Positions 1 through 7,150 of a DNA stretch of 15,867 bases are shown here, piece after piece. This stretch comes from Methanoregula sp. GTDB lineage: Archaea; Halobacteriota; Methanomicrobia; Methanomicrobiales; Methanospirillaceae. Location: NCBI GenBank assembly GCA_023228295.1, contig JALOBP010000074.1:1-15867 (forward strand), read 5' to 3'. How positions within the stretch are numbered: the stretch's first letter is position 1; every line of letters begins with the position of its first letter. The notes under the pieces were generated by a model. The model did not search any database. It was given only the letters and a program-made list of their open reading frames with translations, and was not told the origin of the DNA. The translations under genes were made by a program, and so were the position numbers.

Positions 1-1632
1 GGCATCGATGAGCTGGAGCAGGCATGTACCGAACAGAAAACCGTAACCGTGCAGGCCGAGGCGCAGGTCCAATCCCTAGAATCTGAACTTACATCCCTGC
101 GTTCATCCCTTGAGGAAAAAACCCGCAGCGCCGATGAGCTGGAGCAGGTGTGTAACGAGCTGAAAGATGTGGGTGCGCAGGCCCTTGATCAGATCCATTC
201 CCTCGATGCCGAGATCTCTGAACTACGGGCAGCCCTTGACCGGGAGAAGCAGCAACAGGCCGAGGCCCGCGAGTCGCTACAGGCCGCACTGCTGGAACGG
301 GACATTGCCCTCTCCTCGCTGCAGGGAGCCCATGAAGAGGCGAAGTCCGATCTCAATTCGCACAGGGACAATCTTGTTCAGGTAAAACAGGAACTTGCCG
401 CTGTTGCCGGTGAACGAGCCCTCCTGAACACACGGCTGAGCGAATCGCTTGCGCAGGTCAGTTCCCTTGAGGATGAATTGCATACTGTAGCCGGTGATCA
501 GGTCGAATCCGACAAACTGGTGCGTTCCCTTACCGATGAACTTGAGCAGGTCAGAGCGGCCCTTGAGACCGAACGGCGGCAGCGCCATTCCGTTGAAGAG
601 GATCTCCGGAATACTGCGCTCTCCGGTGAGAACGCCGAAGAGATGATCCGCGAGGCCCGTATGGAACAGGAACGCAGCAGGGCCCTGCTCGATTCAGAAC
701 GGGAAGAACGCCGGAACGCTGAAGAGCGCTTACGTGCCCTAGAGGTTGCAAGTGAGTGCAGGATCCAGGAGCTCAGCGCAGAACTGGATGGCTCCTCAAC
801 CCGGCTGCATGAGTTTGAGGAACAGGTTCGGCTCATCACAAGGGAAAAGCTTGCAGCAGAACGGCAGATAGTCTCCCTTGAATCCGAGATCGACCAGGCA
901 CGGGTCGCCCTTGCCGATGAGTGGGATGACCACATGACTGACAATGAGCGGTTTGCTGCCGCCCAGGATAGAATGCGGCGGGAAGAACCGGGAAAGCCCA
1001 TGAGCGGGCAGGAGCCGGTTGCAGCAGAGACCCGATCCGTTGTCTCCCGGACATCCAGTCTTCCCATGGAAATGAAAGAACCATCCCGCTCCATCATGGC
1101 TGTACAGGATGCACCGGCGGAACCAGAAACACCGCAGGTCACCCGTTTTGAGGACCTGTTCGAGGACGACATTGAGGGTGCTGAAGAGCCGGTTGTCACG
1201 ATTGTCTGTGCCCCCTCAGTGGAAGTAACCATGGATGCGATCGCGTGTCCTCCTGTCCTTGAAATTCCGGAACCAGATGATGAGGAACCCGATGAGACAG
1301 AAGAGGATGTGTGTGCAGGGGATGAGGATGAAGATGAGGATTTCAGCGATGAAACCGATGAACCCGTCGATGACGATGAGGAGCCGGCTCCCGGGGCAAA
1401 TTACCGGCCAGTCTCCTCCACCCCCGGGATCTCGTTTGACCGGGCGCAGTGGTTCGATCTCCTCAAATGGGCTCATAATTCCGGTGTGCTCTCCCAGAAC
1501 CAGCGCATCCAGATCGTCCGTATGGGCCGTCTCATCCAGAAAGGGCGGAGACTGACATCAAAGCAGGATGAGCAGGTCCGCGAGATGATAGCCCTTGTGC
1601 ATTCACTCGGGTACCGCTTCCCCGGATACTGA
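1..1632 (+). CDS. Long coiled-coil protein with acidic linker and conserved-looking C-terminal domain (5' end outside window)
   Basis: The reading frame is open from base 1, so the gene starts to the left; the GTG at 49 is only an internal codon. Residues 1 to about 315 (counted from base 1) are heptad-patterned and rich in E, L, R, Q and A: a long coiled coil with no membrane segment. A repeat unit beginning D-E-L-E-Q recurs exactly 126 bp apart (bases 7 and 133), giving a 42-residue, six-heptad period, and similar S-L-x-x-E-L-x-x-x-R-x-A-L segments return near bases 515 and 870. Then comes a disordered region rich in S, P and E, a strongly acidic D/E stretch (about bases 1270-1390), and a compact C-terminal domain (about bases 1429-1632) with W, R and K residues. 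It could be a cytoskeletal, chromosome-organising or scaffold protein. I do not recognise the C-terminal family, so the function is unknown. Confidence 0.85.
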   Translation, partial: GIDELEQACTEQKTVTVQAEAQVQSLESELTSLRSSLEEKTRSADELEQVCNELKDVGAQALDQIHSLDAEISELRAALDREKQQQAEARESLQAALLERDIALSSLQGAHEEAKSDLNSHRDNLVQVKQELAAVAGERALLNTRLSESLAQVSSLEDELHTVAGDQVESDKLVRSLTDELEQVRAALETERRQRHSVEEDLRNTALSGENAEEMIREARMEQERSRALLDSEREERRNAEERLRALEVASECRIQELSAELDGSSTRLHEFEEQVRLITREKLAAERQIVSLESEIDQARVALADEWDDHMTDNERFAAAQDRMRREEPGKPMSGQEPVAAETRSVVSRTSSLPMEMKEPSRSIMAVQDAPAEPETPQVTRFEDLFEDDIEGAEEPVVTIVCAPSVEVTMDAIACPPVLEIPEPDDEEPDETEEDVCAGDEDEDEDFSDETDEPVDDDEEPAPGANYRPVSSTPGISFDRAQWFDLLKWAHNSGVLSQNQRIQIVRMGRLIQKGRRLTSKQDEQVREMIALVHSLGYRFPGY

Positions 1633-1652
1633 TTCTTTTTTTTTATTTTTCT
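1633..1652 (+). terminator. T-rich terminator of the coiled-coil gene
   Basis: Immediately after the TGA stop there is a run of nine T, then ATTTTTC. Archaeal RNA polymerase terminates at such oligo-T tracts without needing a hairpin. Confidence 0.6.
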
Positions 1653-1683
1653 AAGAAAACTGGTATGGAATCGTTCCGTGATG

Positions 1684-1950
1684 TTAAACTGCATTTTTAA
1701 TTGTGAATGGTACTTCCAGCTCCACCACCATGGCGTTCCTGTCCGTGTGGGGTGGAACCCTCCCCGAATCCCCATCCTGCCCGAATGCCGCCACGGGCAG
1801 GCACTCAGTCGGGTGGAGGTGTTTTCTCATAGAGTTACATAATGGCGGTTCAATTACAAGATGAGATAATAAAACCGGTAATCTCCCTGGGTAGCTCCGA
1901 TTCGGTTGCAGGAAGCCCCTCTGTATGGGGGGCTGATCTGGTTTTGTAAA
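1684..1950 (+). mobile_element. Possible IS200/IS605-family right-end remnant (tnpB tail / omega-RNA-like), degenerate
   Basis: This stretch has no intact gene. Seen directly: a hairpin with 8-bp arms CCTGCCCG (1776-1783) and CGGGCAGG (1794-1801), and a second with arms AGCCCCTC (1914-1921) and GGGGGGCT (1927-1934) around a 5-nt loop. The second sits in the context GCAGGAAGCCCC, which resembles the right end of many archaeal IS605/IS1341 elements, where tnpB ends and the guide (omega) RNA terminates. The frame through it (from 1878) reads V-I-S-L-G-S-S-D-S-V-A-G-S-P and stops at TAA shortly after; a V-E-A-G-S-P-like tail is typical of TnpB C-termini. Upstream frames are broken, and no transposase catalytic domain or zinc finger remains. 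Alternative: an unrelated structured RNA or intergenic hairpins. The resemblance is from memory, not from alignment. Confidence 0.35.
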
Positions 1951-1983
1951 CCCCGTGCAATTTGTCAGGCAGAAACCGAAAGG

Positions 1984-1994
1984 ATAAATAAAAA
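1984..1994 (-). terminator. T-rich terminator of the dedA-like gene
   Basis: On the minus strand the TAA stop is followed at once by TTTTATTTATC, a typical archaeal oligo-T terminator. Confidence 0.5.
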
Positions 1995-2666
1995 TTACTT
2001 GCCGGGTGTTTCCGGTGTATCGTTGCACCCCTTCGTTGACCTGAACATGTTCAGGATAATGGATGCAACCGCCAGCAGGGAAATGCCGATGATGGCATAG
2101 ATGATGAGACCAAAATTTTCTTTTACAATTGGGATGCCCCCGAAAAAGAATCCGGCAAGAGTAAACGCAAGGATCCAGAGCACGCCCCCGGTGATGTTAT
2201 ATGTCAGGAACCAGCGGTATTTCATCTTCCCGACCCCGGCAAGGAACGGTGCAAAAGTCCGGATGAACGGGACAAACCGTGCAATAACAATGGTCAGGCC
2301 CCCGTACCGGCTGAAATACTCTTCCGTTTTTTCCAGGTGTTCGCGCCGGACCAGGGAGTAATTCTTCTCAAATATTTTCATCCCGATCGTGTGGCCGATC
2401 CAGTAGTTTAGCGTGTCCCCGAGGATCGCAGCAGCCATGAGGGTTATGAGCAGGACTTCCACGTTCAGGTAGCCTGCCCCGGCAAGTGCGCCGGCGACAA
2501 GGAGCAGGGAATCGCCCGGCAGGTAAGGCAGGACAACAAGCCCCGTCTCGCAAAAGATGATCGCAAACAGGATAAGATATGTCCAGAACCCGTATGTAGC
2601 GATGATTTCCGGCAGGTAATGATCGAAGTGGAGAACGAAATCAATGATGGTAAATAATGGATCCAT
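1995..2666 (-). CDS. DedA family (SNARE-associated/VTT domain) integral membrane protein
   Basis: A 223-residue polytopic membrane protein with the full DedA signature: an E at residue 40, P-Y-L-P-G-D at 47-52, the G-D-x-x-x-Y-x-I-G segment at 83-91, and the A-R-F-x-P-x-x-R-T-x-x-P-x-x-A-G motif at 129-144, with R130 and R136. These arginines and acidic residues lie in the re-entrant and membrane helices of the family. Bacterial relatives (for example UptA) move undecaprenyl phosphate across the membrane, and others affect proton-motive force; an archaeal member might act on dolichyl or archaeal lipid phosphates, which is inference. The start is the ATG at 2666; no strong ribosome site is visible upstream. 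It lies 100 bp downstream of the ATPase on the same strand, with an inverted repeat between them, so co-transcription is uncertain. Confidence 0.9.
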   Translation of the reverse strand: MDPLFTIIDFVLHFDHYLPEIIATYGFWTYLILFAIIFCETGLVVLPYLPGDSLLLVAGALAGAGYLNVEVLLITLMAAAILGDTLNYWIGHTIGMKIFEKNYSLVRREHLEKTEEYFSRYGGLTIVIARFVPFIRTFAPFLAGVGKMKYRWFLTYNITGGVLWILAFTLAGFFFGGIPIVKENFGLIIYAIIGISLLAVASIILNMFRSTKGCNDTPETPGK

Positions 2667-2737
2667 TTCCGGTACTATTGGGTCACGCAGGGAATAAAAT
2701 CATCTTCATGGTTATGATCTCCCCAATGTACTCGGCC

Positions 2738-2755
2738 TGACCTTAAAAAAGGTCA
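2738..2755. repeat. Perfect inverted repeat between ATPase and dedA genes
   Basis: Arms TGACCTT (2738-2744) and AAGGTCA (2749-2755) enclose an AAAA loop. Read on the minus strand it lies 11 nt past the ATPase stop and 71 nt before the dedA start. The T-run on the minus strand suggests a terminator or attenuator for the ATPase transcript. It could instead be a regulator binding site for dedA. Confidence 0.5.
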
Positions 2756-2766
2756 CAGGTGCCGGA

Positions 2767-5352
2767 TCATTCCGGTACTGCTGGCAGTTTTGCCATATGA
2801 ATCCGGTACACGGTCCTGAGCAGGAACCCGATGACAAGGACTGGAGCGGTAATCAGGATTATCCTCCCCCACTGTTCGGCCGAGAGCGGGACCGTATCAA
2901 AGACCTCACCCCCAACTTGGGTGATGGCAATCTGGACAACAACGACAAGCCCCATGATAAAGAAGAATGTCGGGTTTCCGGAAATGAATGGGGGCATCTT
3001 GCCGTCCAGTGCCCGGCAGTTGATCCCGTTCCAGACCGCTGCTATGATGAAAGCCGAGAAGAACACCGTGGTGATTTCCGCTGGCGTCGACCCTCCGATG
3101 AACCCTGTCGCGAACTGGAGCAGGCCGGCGATGATGAATACTGCGCCGGTCACGATGATGGATAGCCACATGAACGGCGTTATGATCGTTGCGTCCTGCG
3201 AGACTGGCTTGTGGTTCATAAGGCCGGCATGCGGGGCCTCGGAACAGAGTGCAAAGGCAGCAAGGGTATCCATGATGATGTTGATCCAGAGGATCTGGAT
3301 AATGGTGAACGGTTCGGGATAGCCGAGGAGCGGTGCAAGGAAGACGAGGATGCAGGCGCAGAAGTTGATGGTCAGCTGGAAGAGGAGGAACCGCTGGATG
3401 TTCTCAAAAAGCGACCGTCCCCACCAGACAGCACTTGTGATCGAGGCAAATGAGTCGTCGAGCAGGATGATGTCGCTTGCCTCCCGTGCCACTTCCGTCC
3501 CGGCAATCCCCATGGCAAGCCCGACATTGGCGTGCTTGAGAGCCGGGGCATCGTTGGTCCCGTCACCCGTGACCGCAACAACCGCGCCGGTTTTCTGGAG
3601 TGCCTGGACAAGGAGGAGCTTGTCCATGGGTTCTGCCCTCGCCATCACGTCAAGATCACGGGCTGCAGCTACCTGTTCGTCTTCAGAAAGTCTACGGAAG
3701 TCCCCACCGGTCATGACGTTTCCGCCCTGCATGATCCCGGACTCACGGGCAATAGCGCGGGCGGTTTCAGGATTATCCCCGGTGACCATGCGGACCTTGA
3801 TCCCCGCGTGCTGGCAGGTTGCAACCGACTCGGGGATATCGTCCCTCAGGTGGTCGCGAATGCCGACAAATCCGTCCCAGATAAGCCCGGTCTCATGCTC
3901 GTCATTGTCCGTTATCTCCTTATGGGCAAAGGCAAGTGTCCTCATTGCCCGTGATGCAAGTTCGCTGACACCGGAAAGGTCAGGCATTGTCATGCAGAGC
4001 CCGGCAAGGATCTCCGGGGCGCCTTTGACCAGCAGGTAGTGTTTGCCGTCAAGGTGGATGACTGTCGACATCCGCTTGCGGTTGCCGTCGAACAGGTACT
4101 GTCTCGTTACCTGGATCTCCGCCCGCATCTGCCGGTAGTCATGGCCATGCTCCCTGAGCCAGCGGAGCAGTGCGCCCTCGGTCGAGTTCCCTATGACAAT
4201 AATCCTGCCATCGCGTTCCTCAAGGTGTGCCGTGCCGTTGATTGCGGCGTTCAGGGTGATCCATTCGGCCGGGGTTGTCGGGATATTTTCTGCATCAGCC
4301 GGTTTACCAGAGGGCGAGGCCACAACTTCCATCTGGTTCCTGGTCAGCGTGCCGGTTTTATCGGTGCAGATCGTTGTCGCCGACCCGATCGTTTCGCAGG
4401 CAATCAGCCTGCGGACAAGGCAGTTTGCTGCCGTCATCTTGCGCATGGCGAGCGAAAGCGAGAGGGCAACGCTCATGGGCAGTCCTTCGGGTACTGCCGC
4501 GACGATGATGACGACTGCGAGCATCACGTAGTGGAGTATATGGTTTGCCGTATCGAGATTGGGCCCCGTCACCTCACCGGTCATGATGCCCCGGAGAAGG
4601 AACGTGCCGAGAATGAGTGTTGCCATCGCATACCCGAACCTGCTGATGATAGTGGCAAGGGCCTCGAGTTTCTGCTCGAGCGGGGTTGCGGTTGCGTGGT
4701 CGATGCCAAGCGATGCGGCAATCACCCCCATCTGTGCGGAGTCTCCTACAGCGGCGGCATACATGTGCCCCTTACCGGCCGTAATAAATGTCCCTTTTAA
4801 TACCCGCTCCCCGACTACTTTGCTGGCCGGTTCAGTCTCGCCGGTAAACGCAGATTCGTCAGAATATACGTTATCAGAAGAGACAACCCAGCCATCGGCC
4901 GGTACGGCATCGCCGGCTTCGAGAAGGATAAGGTCCCCGACGACAATGTCCCGTGAGGGCACTGCCATTGGCCTGCCCTCGCGGATAACCTTGATTGCAA
5001 TATCGTCCCGGTGCGCATTGAGCACCTCGAATTCTTTACTGCTCCGGTACTCGTTGAAGAATGCGATGCCCGTTGCAAGCAGGACCGCGACGATGATCCC
5101 GATGGTATCCAGAAGGCCGCTTCCCTGGACAATGGAGACCATGAAGGAGACTCCTACTGCAAGGAGCAGGATCCTGATTATCGGGTCATCGAACTTTTCC
5201 AGGTACTGTTTCCAGAGCGGTTCGCGAACCGGCGGTGTCATTGCGTTGGCACCATAGCGTGTGCGCATCTCCCCAACGCGGGAGGAGGCAAGGCCGGACT
5301 CACCTGTCAGTTTTTTTATTTCCTCAAACGGGATCATGGGTATCTCTTTCAT
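2767..5352 (-). CDS. PMCA-type calcium-translocating P-type ATPase (P2 class)
   Basis: At 861 residues it has the complete P-type architecture: cation-ATPase N domain; actuator T-G-E at 170-172; M4 motif P-E-G-L-P at 288-292; phosphorylation motif D-K-T-G-T-L-T at 331-337 (aspartyl-phosphate on D331); nucleotide-binding K-G-A-P-E at 443-447; hinge T-G-D-G-T-N-D-A-P at 595-603; then four to six C-terminal helices. In M6, N691 and D695 in N-I-I-M-D-T-L-A, together with E289 in M4, match the single calcium site of plasma-membrane Ca-ATPases rather than the Na/K or proton pumps. The likely role is ATP-driven Ca2+ export. There is no C-terminal calmodulin-type tail. Start: ATG at 5352, although the in-frame ATG at 5337 is also possible; neither has a clear ribosome site. 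The upstream repeats at 5358-5412 may regulate it. Confidence 0.93.
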   Translation of the reverse strand: MKEIPMIPFEEIKKLTGESGLASSRVGEMRTRYGANAMTPPVREPLWKQYLEKFDDPIIRILLLAVGVSFMVSIVQGSGLLDTIGIIVAVLLATGIAFFNEYRSSKEFEVLNAHRDDIAIKVIREGRPMAVPSRDIVVGDLILLEAGDAVPADGWVVSSDNVYSDESAFTGETEPASKVVGERVLKGTFITAGKGHMYAAAVGDSAQMGVIAASLGIDHATATPLEQKLEALATIISRFGYAMATLILGTFLLRGIMTGEVTGPNLDTANHILHYVMLAVVIIVAAVPEGLPMSVALSLSLAMRKMTAANCLVRRLIACETIGSATTICTDKTGTLTRNQMEVVASPSGKPADAENIPTTPAEWITLNAAINGTAHLEERDGRIIVIGNSTEGALLRWLREHGHDYRQMRAEIQVTRQYLFDGNRKRMSTVIHLDGKHYLLVKGAPEILAGLCMTMPDLSGVSELASRAMRTLAFAHKEITDNDEHETGLIWDGFVGIRDHLRDDIPESVATCQHAGIKVRMVTGDNPETARAIARESGIMQGGNVMTGGDFRRLSEDEQVAAARDLDVMARAEPMDKLLLVQALQKTGAVVAVTGDGTNDAPALKHANVGLAMGIAGTEVAREASDIILLDDSFASITSAVWWGRSLFENIQRFLLFQLTINFCACILVFLAPLLGYPEPFTIIQILWINIIMDTLAAFALCSEAPHAGLMNHKPVSQDATIITPFMWLSIIVTGAVFIIAGLLQFATGFIGGSTPAEITTVFFSAFIIAAVWNGINCRALDGKMPPFISGNPTFFFIMGLVVVVQIAITQVGGEVFDTVPLSAEQWGRIILITAPVLVIGFLLRTVYRIHMAKLPAVPE

Positions 5353-5669
5353 GGGGTATGACTCGGGTCATCTGATATTCTTACCGTATAGGGTATGGCA
5401 GGCTATAGGTATTGTGTTCGGAATTATTCTGGTATCTGCACAAGACTCTGGATGACCTTTTTCTGGAATAATCGAGTTCGGTTTTTGTGTTCTGGAGATC
5501 ACTTGGGGAATTGTATGGCGCTTCCGTGGACTTTTCCCCCGCTGCAGTGGTGCCCTTTTTGGCCGGCGGTACTCCTCCCAAATGAAGGTATGGGGGTATG
5601 AGCCCAAATTATAATATCATGGGAAAAACGTTTTCTCCAGGATAAAATAAAAAAGAGAATCCCGGAGGA
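5353..5669. other. 317-bp intergenic region upstream of the Ca-ATPase
   Basis: No convincing gene: short frames on both strands lack recognisable protein character and codon bias. Seen: an inverted repeat ATGAC-TCGG-GTCAT at 5358-5371, 5 nt upstream of the ATPase start codon; tandem elements TATAGGGTAT (5387-5396) and TATAGGTAT (5404-5412), 17 bp apart; an AT-rich block at 5607-5619; and a palindrome AAAACGTTTT at 5625-5634. The first two are placed where an operator for the ATPase would be. Confidence 0.5.
5641..5656 (-). terminator. T-rich terminator after the small membrane protein gene
   Basis: On the minus strand, 13 nt after the stop at 5670, there is TCTCTTTTTTATTTTATC, fitting an archaeal oligo-T terminator for the glycosyltransferase/small-protein unit. 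Confidence 0.5.
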
Positions 5670-5888
5670 TCAGATGCGCCCGGTTTTCCGCAGCCAGAGT
5701 CCAGTCCCAATATATGCAGCGGCTGCGACGACCATGACCAGCACGATTCTTCCTATTGCCTGCCAGTCTCCTGATGATTGCAGGCCCCACACCATGCTGG
5801 CGATTCCCCAGACTGCCCAGACCCCGATGAGGGCAGTCAGGAGCAGCCCCAGAATCCCGGCAGTACCTACGGCAATCAGTTCATCCAT
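5670..5888 (-). CDS. Small two-helix membrane protein, unknown function
   Basis: A 72-residue protein with two clear hydrophobic segments, about residues 10-35 and 46-64. They are joined by a polar loop (W-G-L-Q-S-S-G-D-W) and followed by a basic tail ending R-K-T-G-R-I. The strongly membrane-like composition, the ATG start at 5888 with a weak GGGATGG upstream, and the T-rich terminator after the stop support a real gene. It lies 59 bp downstream of the glycosyltransferase on the same strand. An AT-rich element in the gap (about 5906-5916) could be a separate TATA box. I recognise no family. It could be an accessory subunit of the neighbouring glycosyltransferase or an unrelated membrane peptide. 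Confidence 0.6.
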   Translation of the reverse strand: MDELIAVGTAGILGLLLTALIGVWAVWGIASMVWGLQSSGDWQAIGRIVLVMVVAAAAYIGTGLWLRKTGRI

Positions 5889-5947
5889 CTGTATCCATCC
5901 CGGAAAAAATATTCATCGCCGTATTGATTTCTTTCGGGGTCAATCGC

Positions 5948-7036
5948 TCACTCAAGATAATCTGCCAGTACATCATGGTAGAGCCTCCGGACATTCTCTT
6001 GGGTTCCGGACATTTCCGGGAACCCGCAGTACGATCCTGCAATGGTGATATCCCGATGCAGGTTGAGGTCGTACTGGCTGGTTGAATGGAACCAGCCCCG
6101 TTCCTGGTAATACCACGAGAGGTACTCCTGCTCAGTCTGTCCTGGGGTGGGTATGAAGAGTGCGTGGGGTTTTTTCAGTTCCGCAAGTTCCATCATGGAT
6201 GTGTAGCCCGACCGGCAGACAATGAACTTTGCCCGGTTCATGAGGCACTCTTTCTCCTGCGTCGTGGCGTAATTTATCACCGTGCACCGGTCGGATCCTT
6301 TTGTATGGTTTCCTCCGTTCGGACTCCCCAGAAGGACAACGGAAGATCCGTCCAGTTCCTGTATCTTCGGGAGGATGATATTTTCAAGCTGTGTCCGCTG
6401 GGGTTCGGGGCCGGAGATGAGGAAGAGATAATCGAGGTCTTCTTCTACCTGCTGTTTTCCCGTGCTGGTCAGGATCCCTGCGTAATATGCCCGCGACCGG
6501 CTCACTTCGGTCTCAGCACGGGAGAGTTTTCCTGCCAGCGCCAGCGGGCCGGGCGAGTTGTCCGGCACAATGACCCGCTCGTATCTGCTGTGGAGGTACC
6601 CGTTGAGCCAGCATGCTGCAAGTTCAAACGGCCATGCAATGAGCGGGAGGTGGTAATGGAGCTGGTGGGTGATGAAGATAGACGGGACCTTCTCTGAGAA
6701 GAGCCCGAGCCGGTTGTCACTGATGATCAGGTCGAATTTGTCACCGGCAAGAATGGCTGCAAGATTCCTGCGCTCATCGGCAACCGCCATGAGCATGAGC
6801 GGGAGGTATGCGACAAATCTCGGCAGGAAGAAACGGCTGTTGCTATACGGGGTTGGGTAATCGGGTAAATCGATAGACCTGCATTGCGGAAATTCCTGGG
6901 TGAGTGCAGCCCGTGCATTTCCGCATGCTGCGATGGTTACGTCATGGCCCTCATCAAGAAGCTTCCGTATCAGGGGCATGTCCCGGGTTGCATGACCCAG
7001 ACCCCAGTTCAGTGGTGAGACCAGTACGTGTGCCAT
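5948..7036 (-). CDS. MurG-like (GT28/GT-B fold) glycosyltransferase
   Basis: At 362 residues it has GT-B layout. The N-terminal domain opens with S-P-L-N-W-G-L-G-H-A-T-R (7-18), the glycine-rich acceptor loop seen in MurG/UGT-like enzymes. The C-terminal domain carries S-G-P-E-P-Q-R (208-214), then C-R-S-G-Y-T-S-M-M-E-L (274-284) and P-T-P-G-Q-T-E-Q (296-303), which correspond to the nucleotide-sugar site G-x-x-S/T-x-x-E and P-x-x-x-x-x-Q-x motifs. No membrane helix is evident, so it is probably a peripheral membrane enzyme adding a sugar from a nucleotide donor to a lipid or other acceptor. The start at 7036 is supported by the ribosome site GGAGTG 4 nt upstream. It is divergent from the UbiA gene with a 114-bp gap. 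The substrate cannot be read from sequence. Confidence 0.85.
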   Translation of the reverse strand: MAHVLVSPLNWGLGHATRDMPLIRKLLDEGHDVTIAACGNARAALTQEFPQCRSIDLPDYPTPYSNSRFFLPRFVAYLPLMLMAVADERRNLAAILAGDKFDLIISDNRLGLFSEKVPSIFITHQLHYHLPLIAWPFELAACWLNGYLHSRYERVIVPDNSPGPLALAGKLSRAETEVSRSRAYYAGILTSTGKQQVEEDLDYLFLISGPEPQRTQLENIILPKIQELDGSSVVLLGSPNGGNHTKGSDRCTVINYATTQEKECLMNRAKFIVCRSGYTSMMELAELKKPHALFIPTPGQTEQEYLSWYYQERGWFHSTSQYDLNLHRDITIAGSYCGFPEMSGTQENVRRLYHDVLADYLE

Positions 7037-7118
7037 CCATCACTCCGGTAATGTATTACTCTTGCCGCAAGGGCTTTTGAATGATTCGACATTTTTCCTG
7101 TTCTTTGCCCGGGCGAAT

Positions 7119-7128
7119 ACATAAATTC
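7119..7128 (+). promoter_or_regulatory. TATA box for the UbiA gene
   Basis: ACATAAATTC at 7119-7128 is centred about 28 bp upstream of the ATG at 7151, fitting an archaeal TATA box and a leaderless transcript starting at or near that ATG. The reverse strand of the same AT-rich block could serve the divergent glycosyltransferase. Confidence 0.45.
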
Positions 7129-7150
7129 TATCCCGGCGACTTTGTATAAA

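Noticed and set aside
498..1232. A 244-codon minus-strand frame, very serine- and arginine-rich
   Set aside because: It is the antisense shadow of the heptad-repeat coding strand; its composition follows from the plus-strand codon pattern and it has no recognisable domain.
1844..1860. GGTTCAATTACA, resembling a tRNA T-arm
   Set aside because: No matching acceptor stem, D-arm or anticodon stem could be found around it.
1906..2100. A 64-codon plus-strand frame starting in the second hairpin and running into the dedA-like gene
   Set aside because: Its second half is antisense to dedA and its first half is the hairpin region; it is not a plausible protein.
4039..4800. A 253-codon plus-strand frame (and several others between 2797 and 5361)
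   Set aside because: All lie opposite the calcium ATPase, which has every family motif in its own frame; the plus-strand translations look non-protein-like.
5395..5607. Short frames on both strands in the ATPase upstream region
   Set aside because: Unusual residue content (many W, C, P), no ribosome site and no domain; the region reads better as regulatory DNA.
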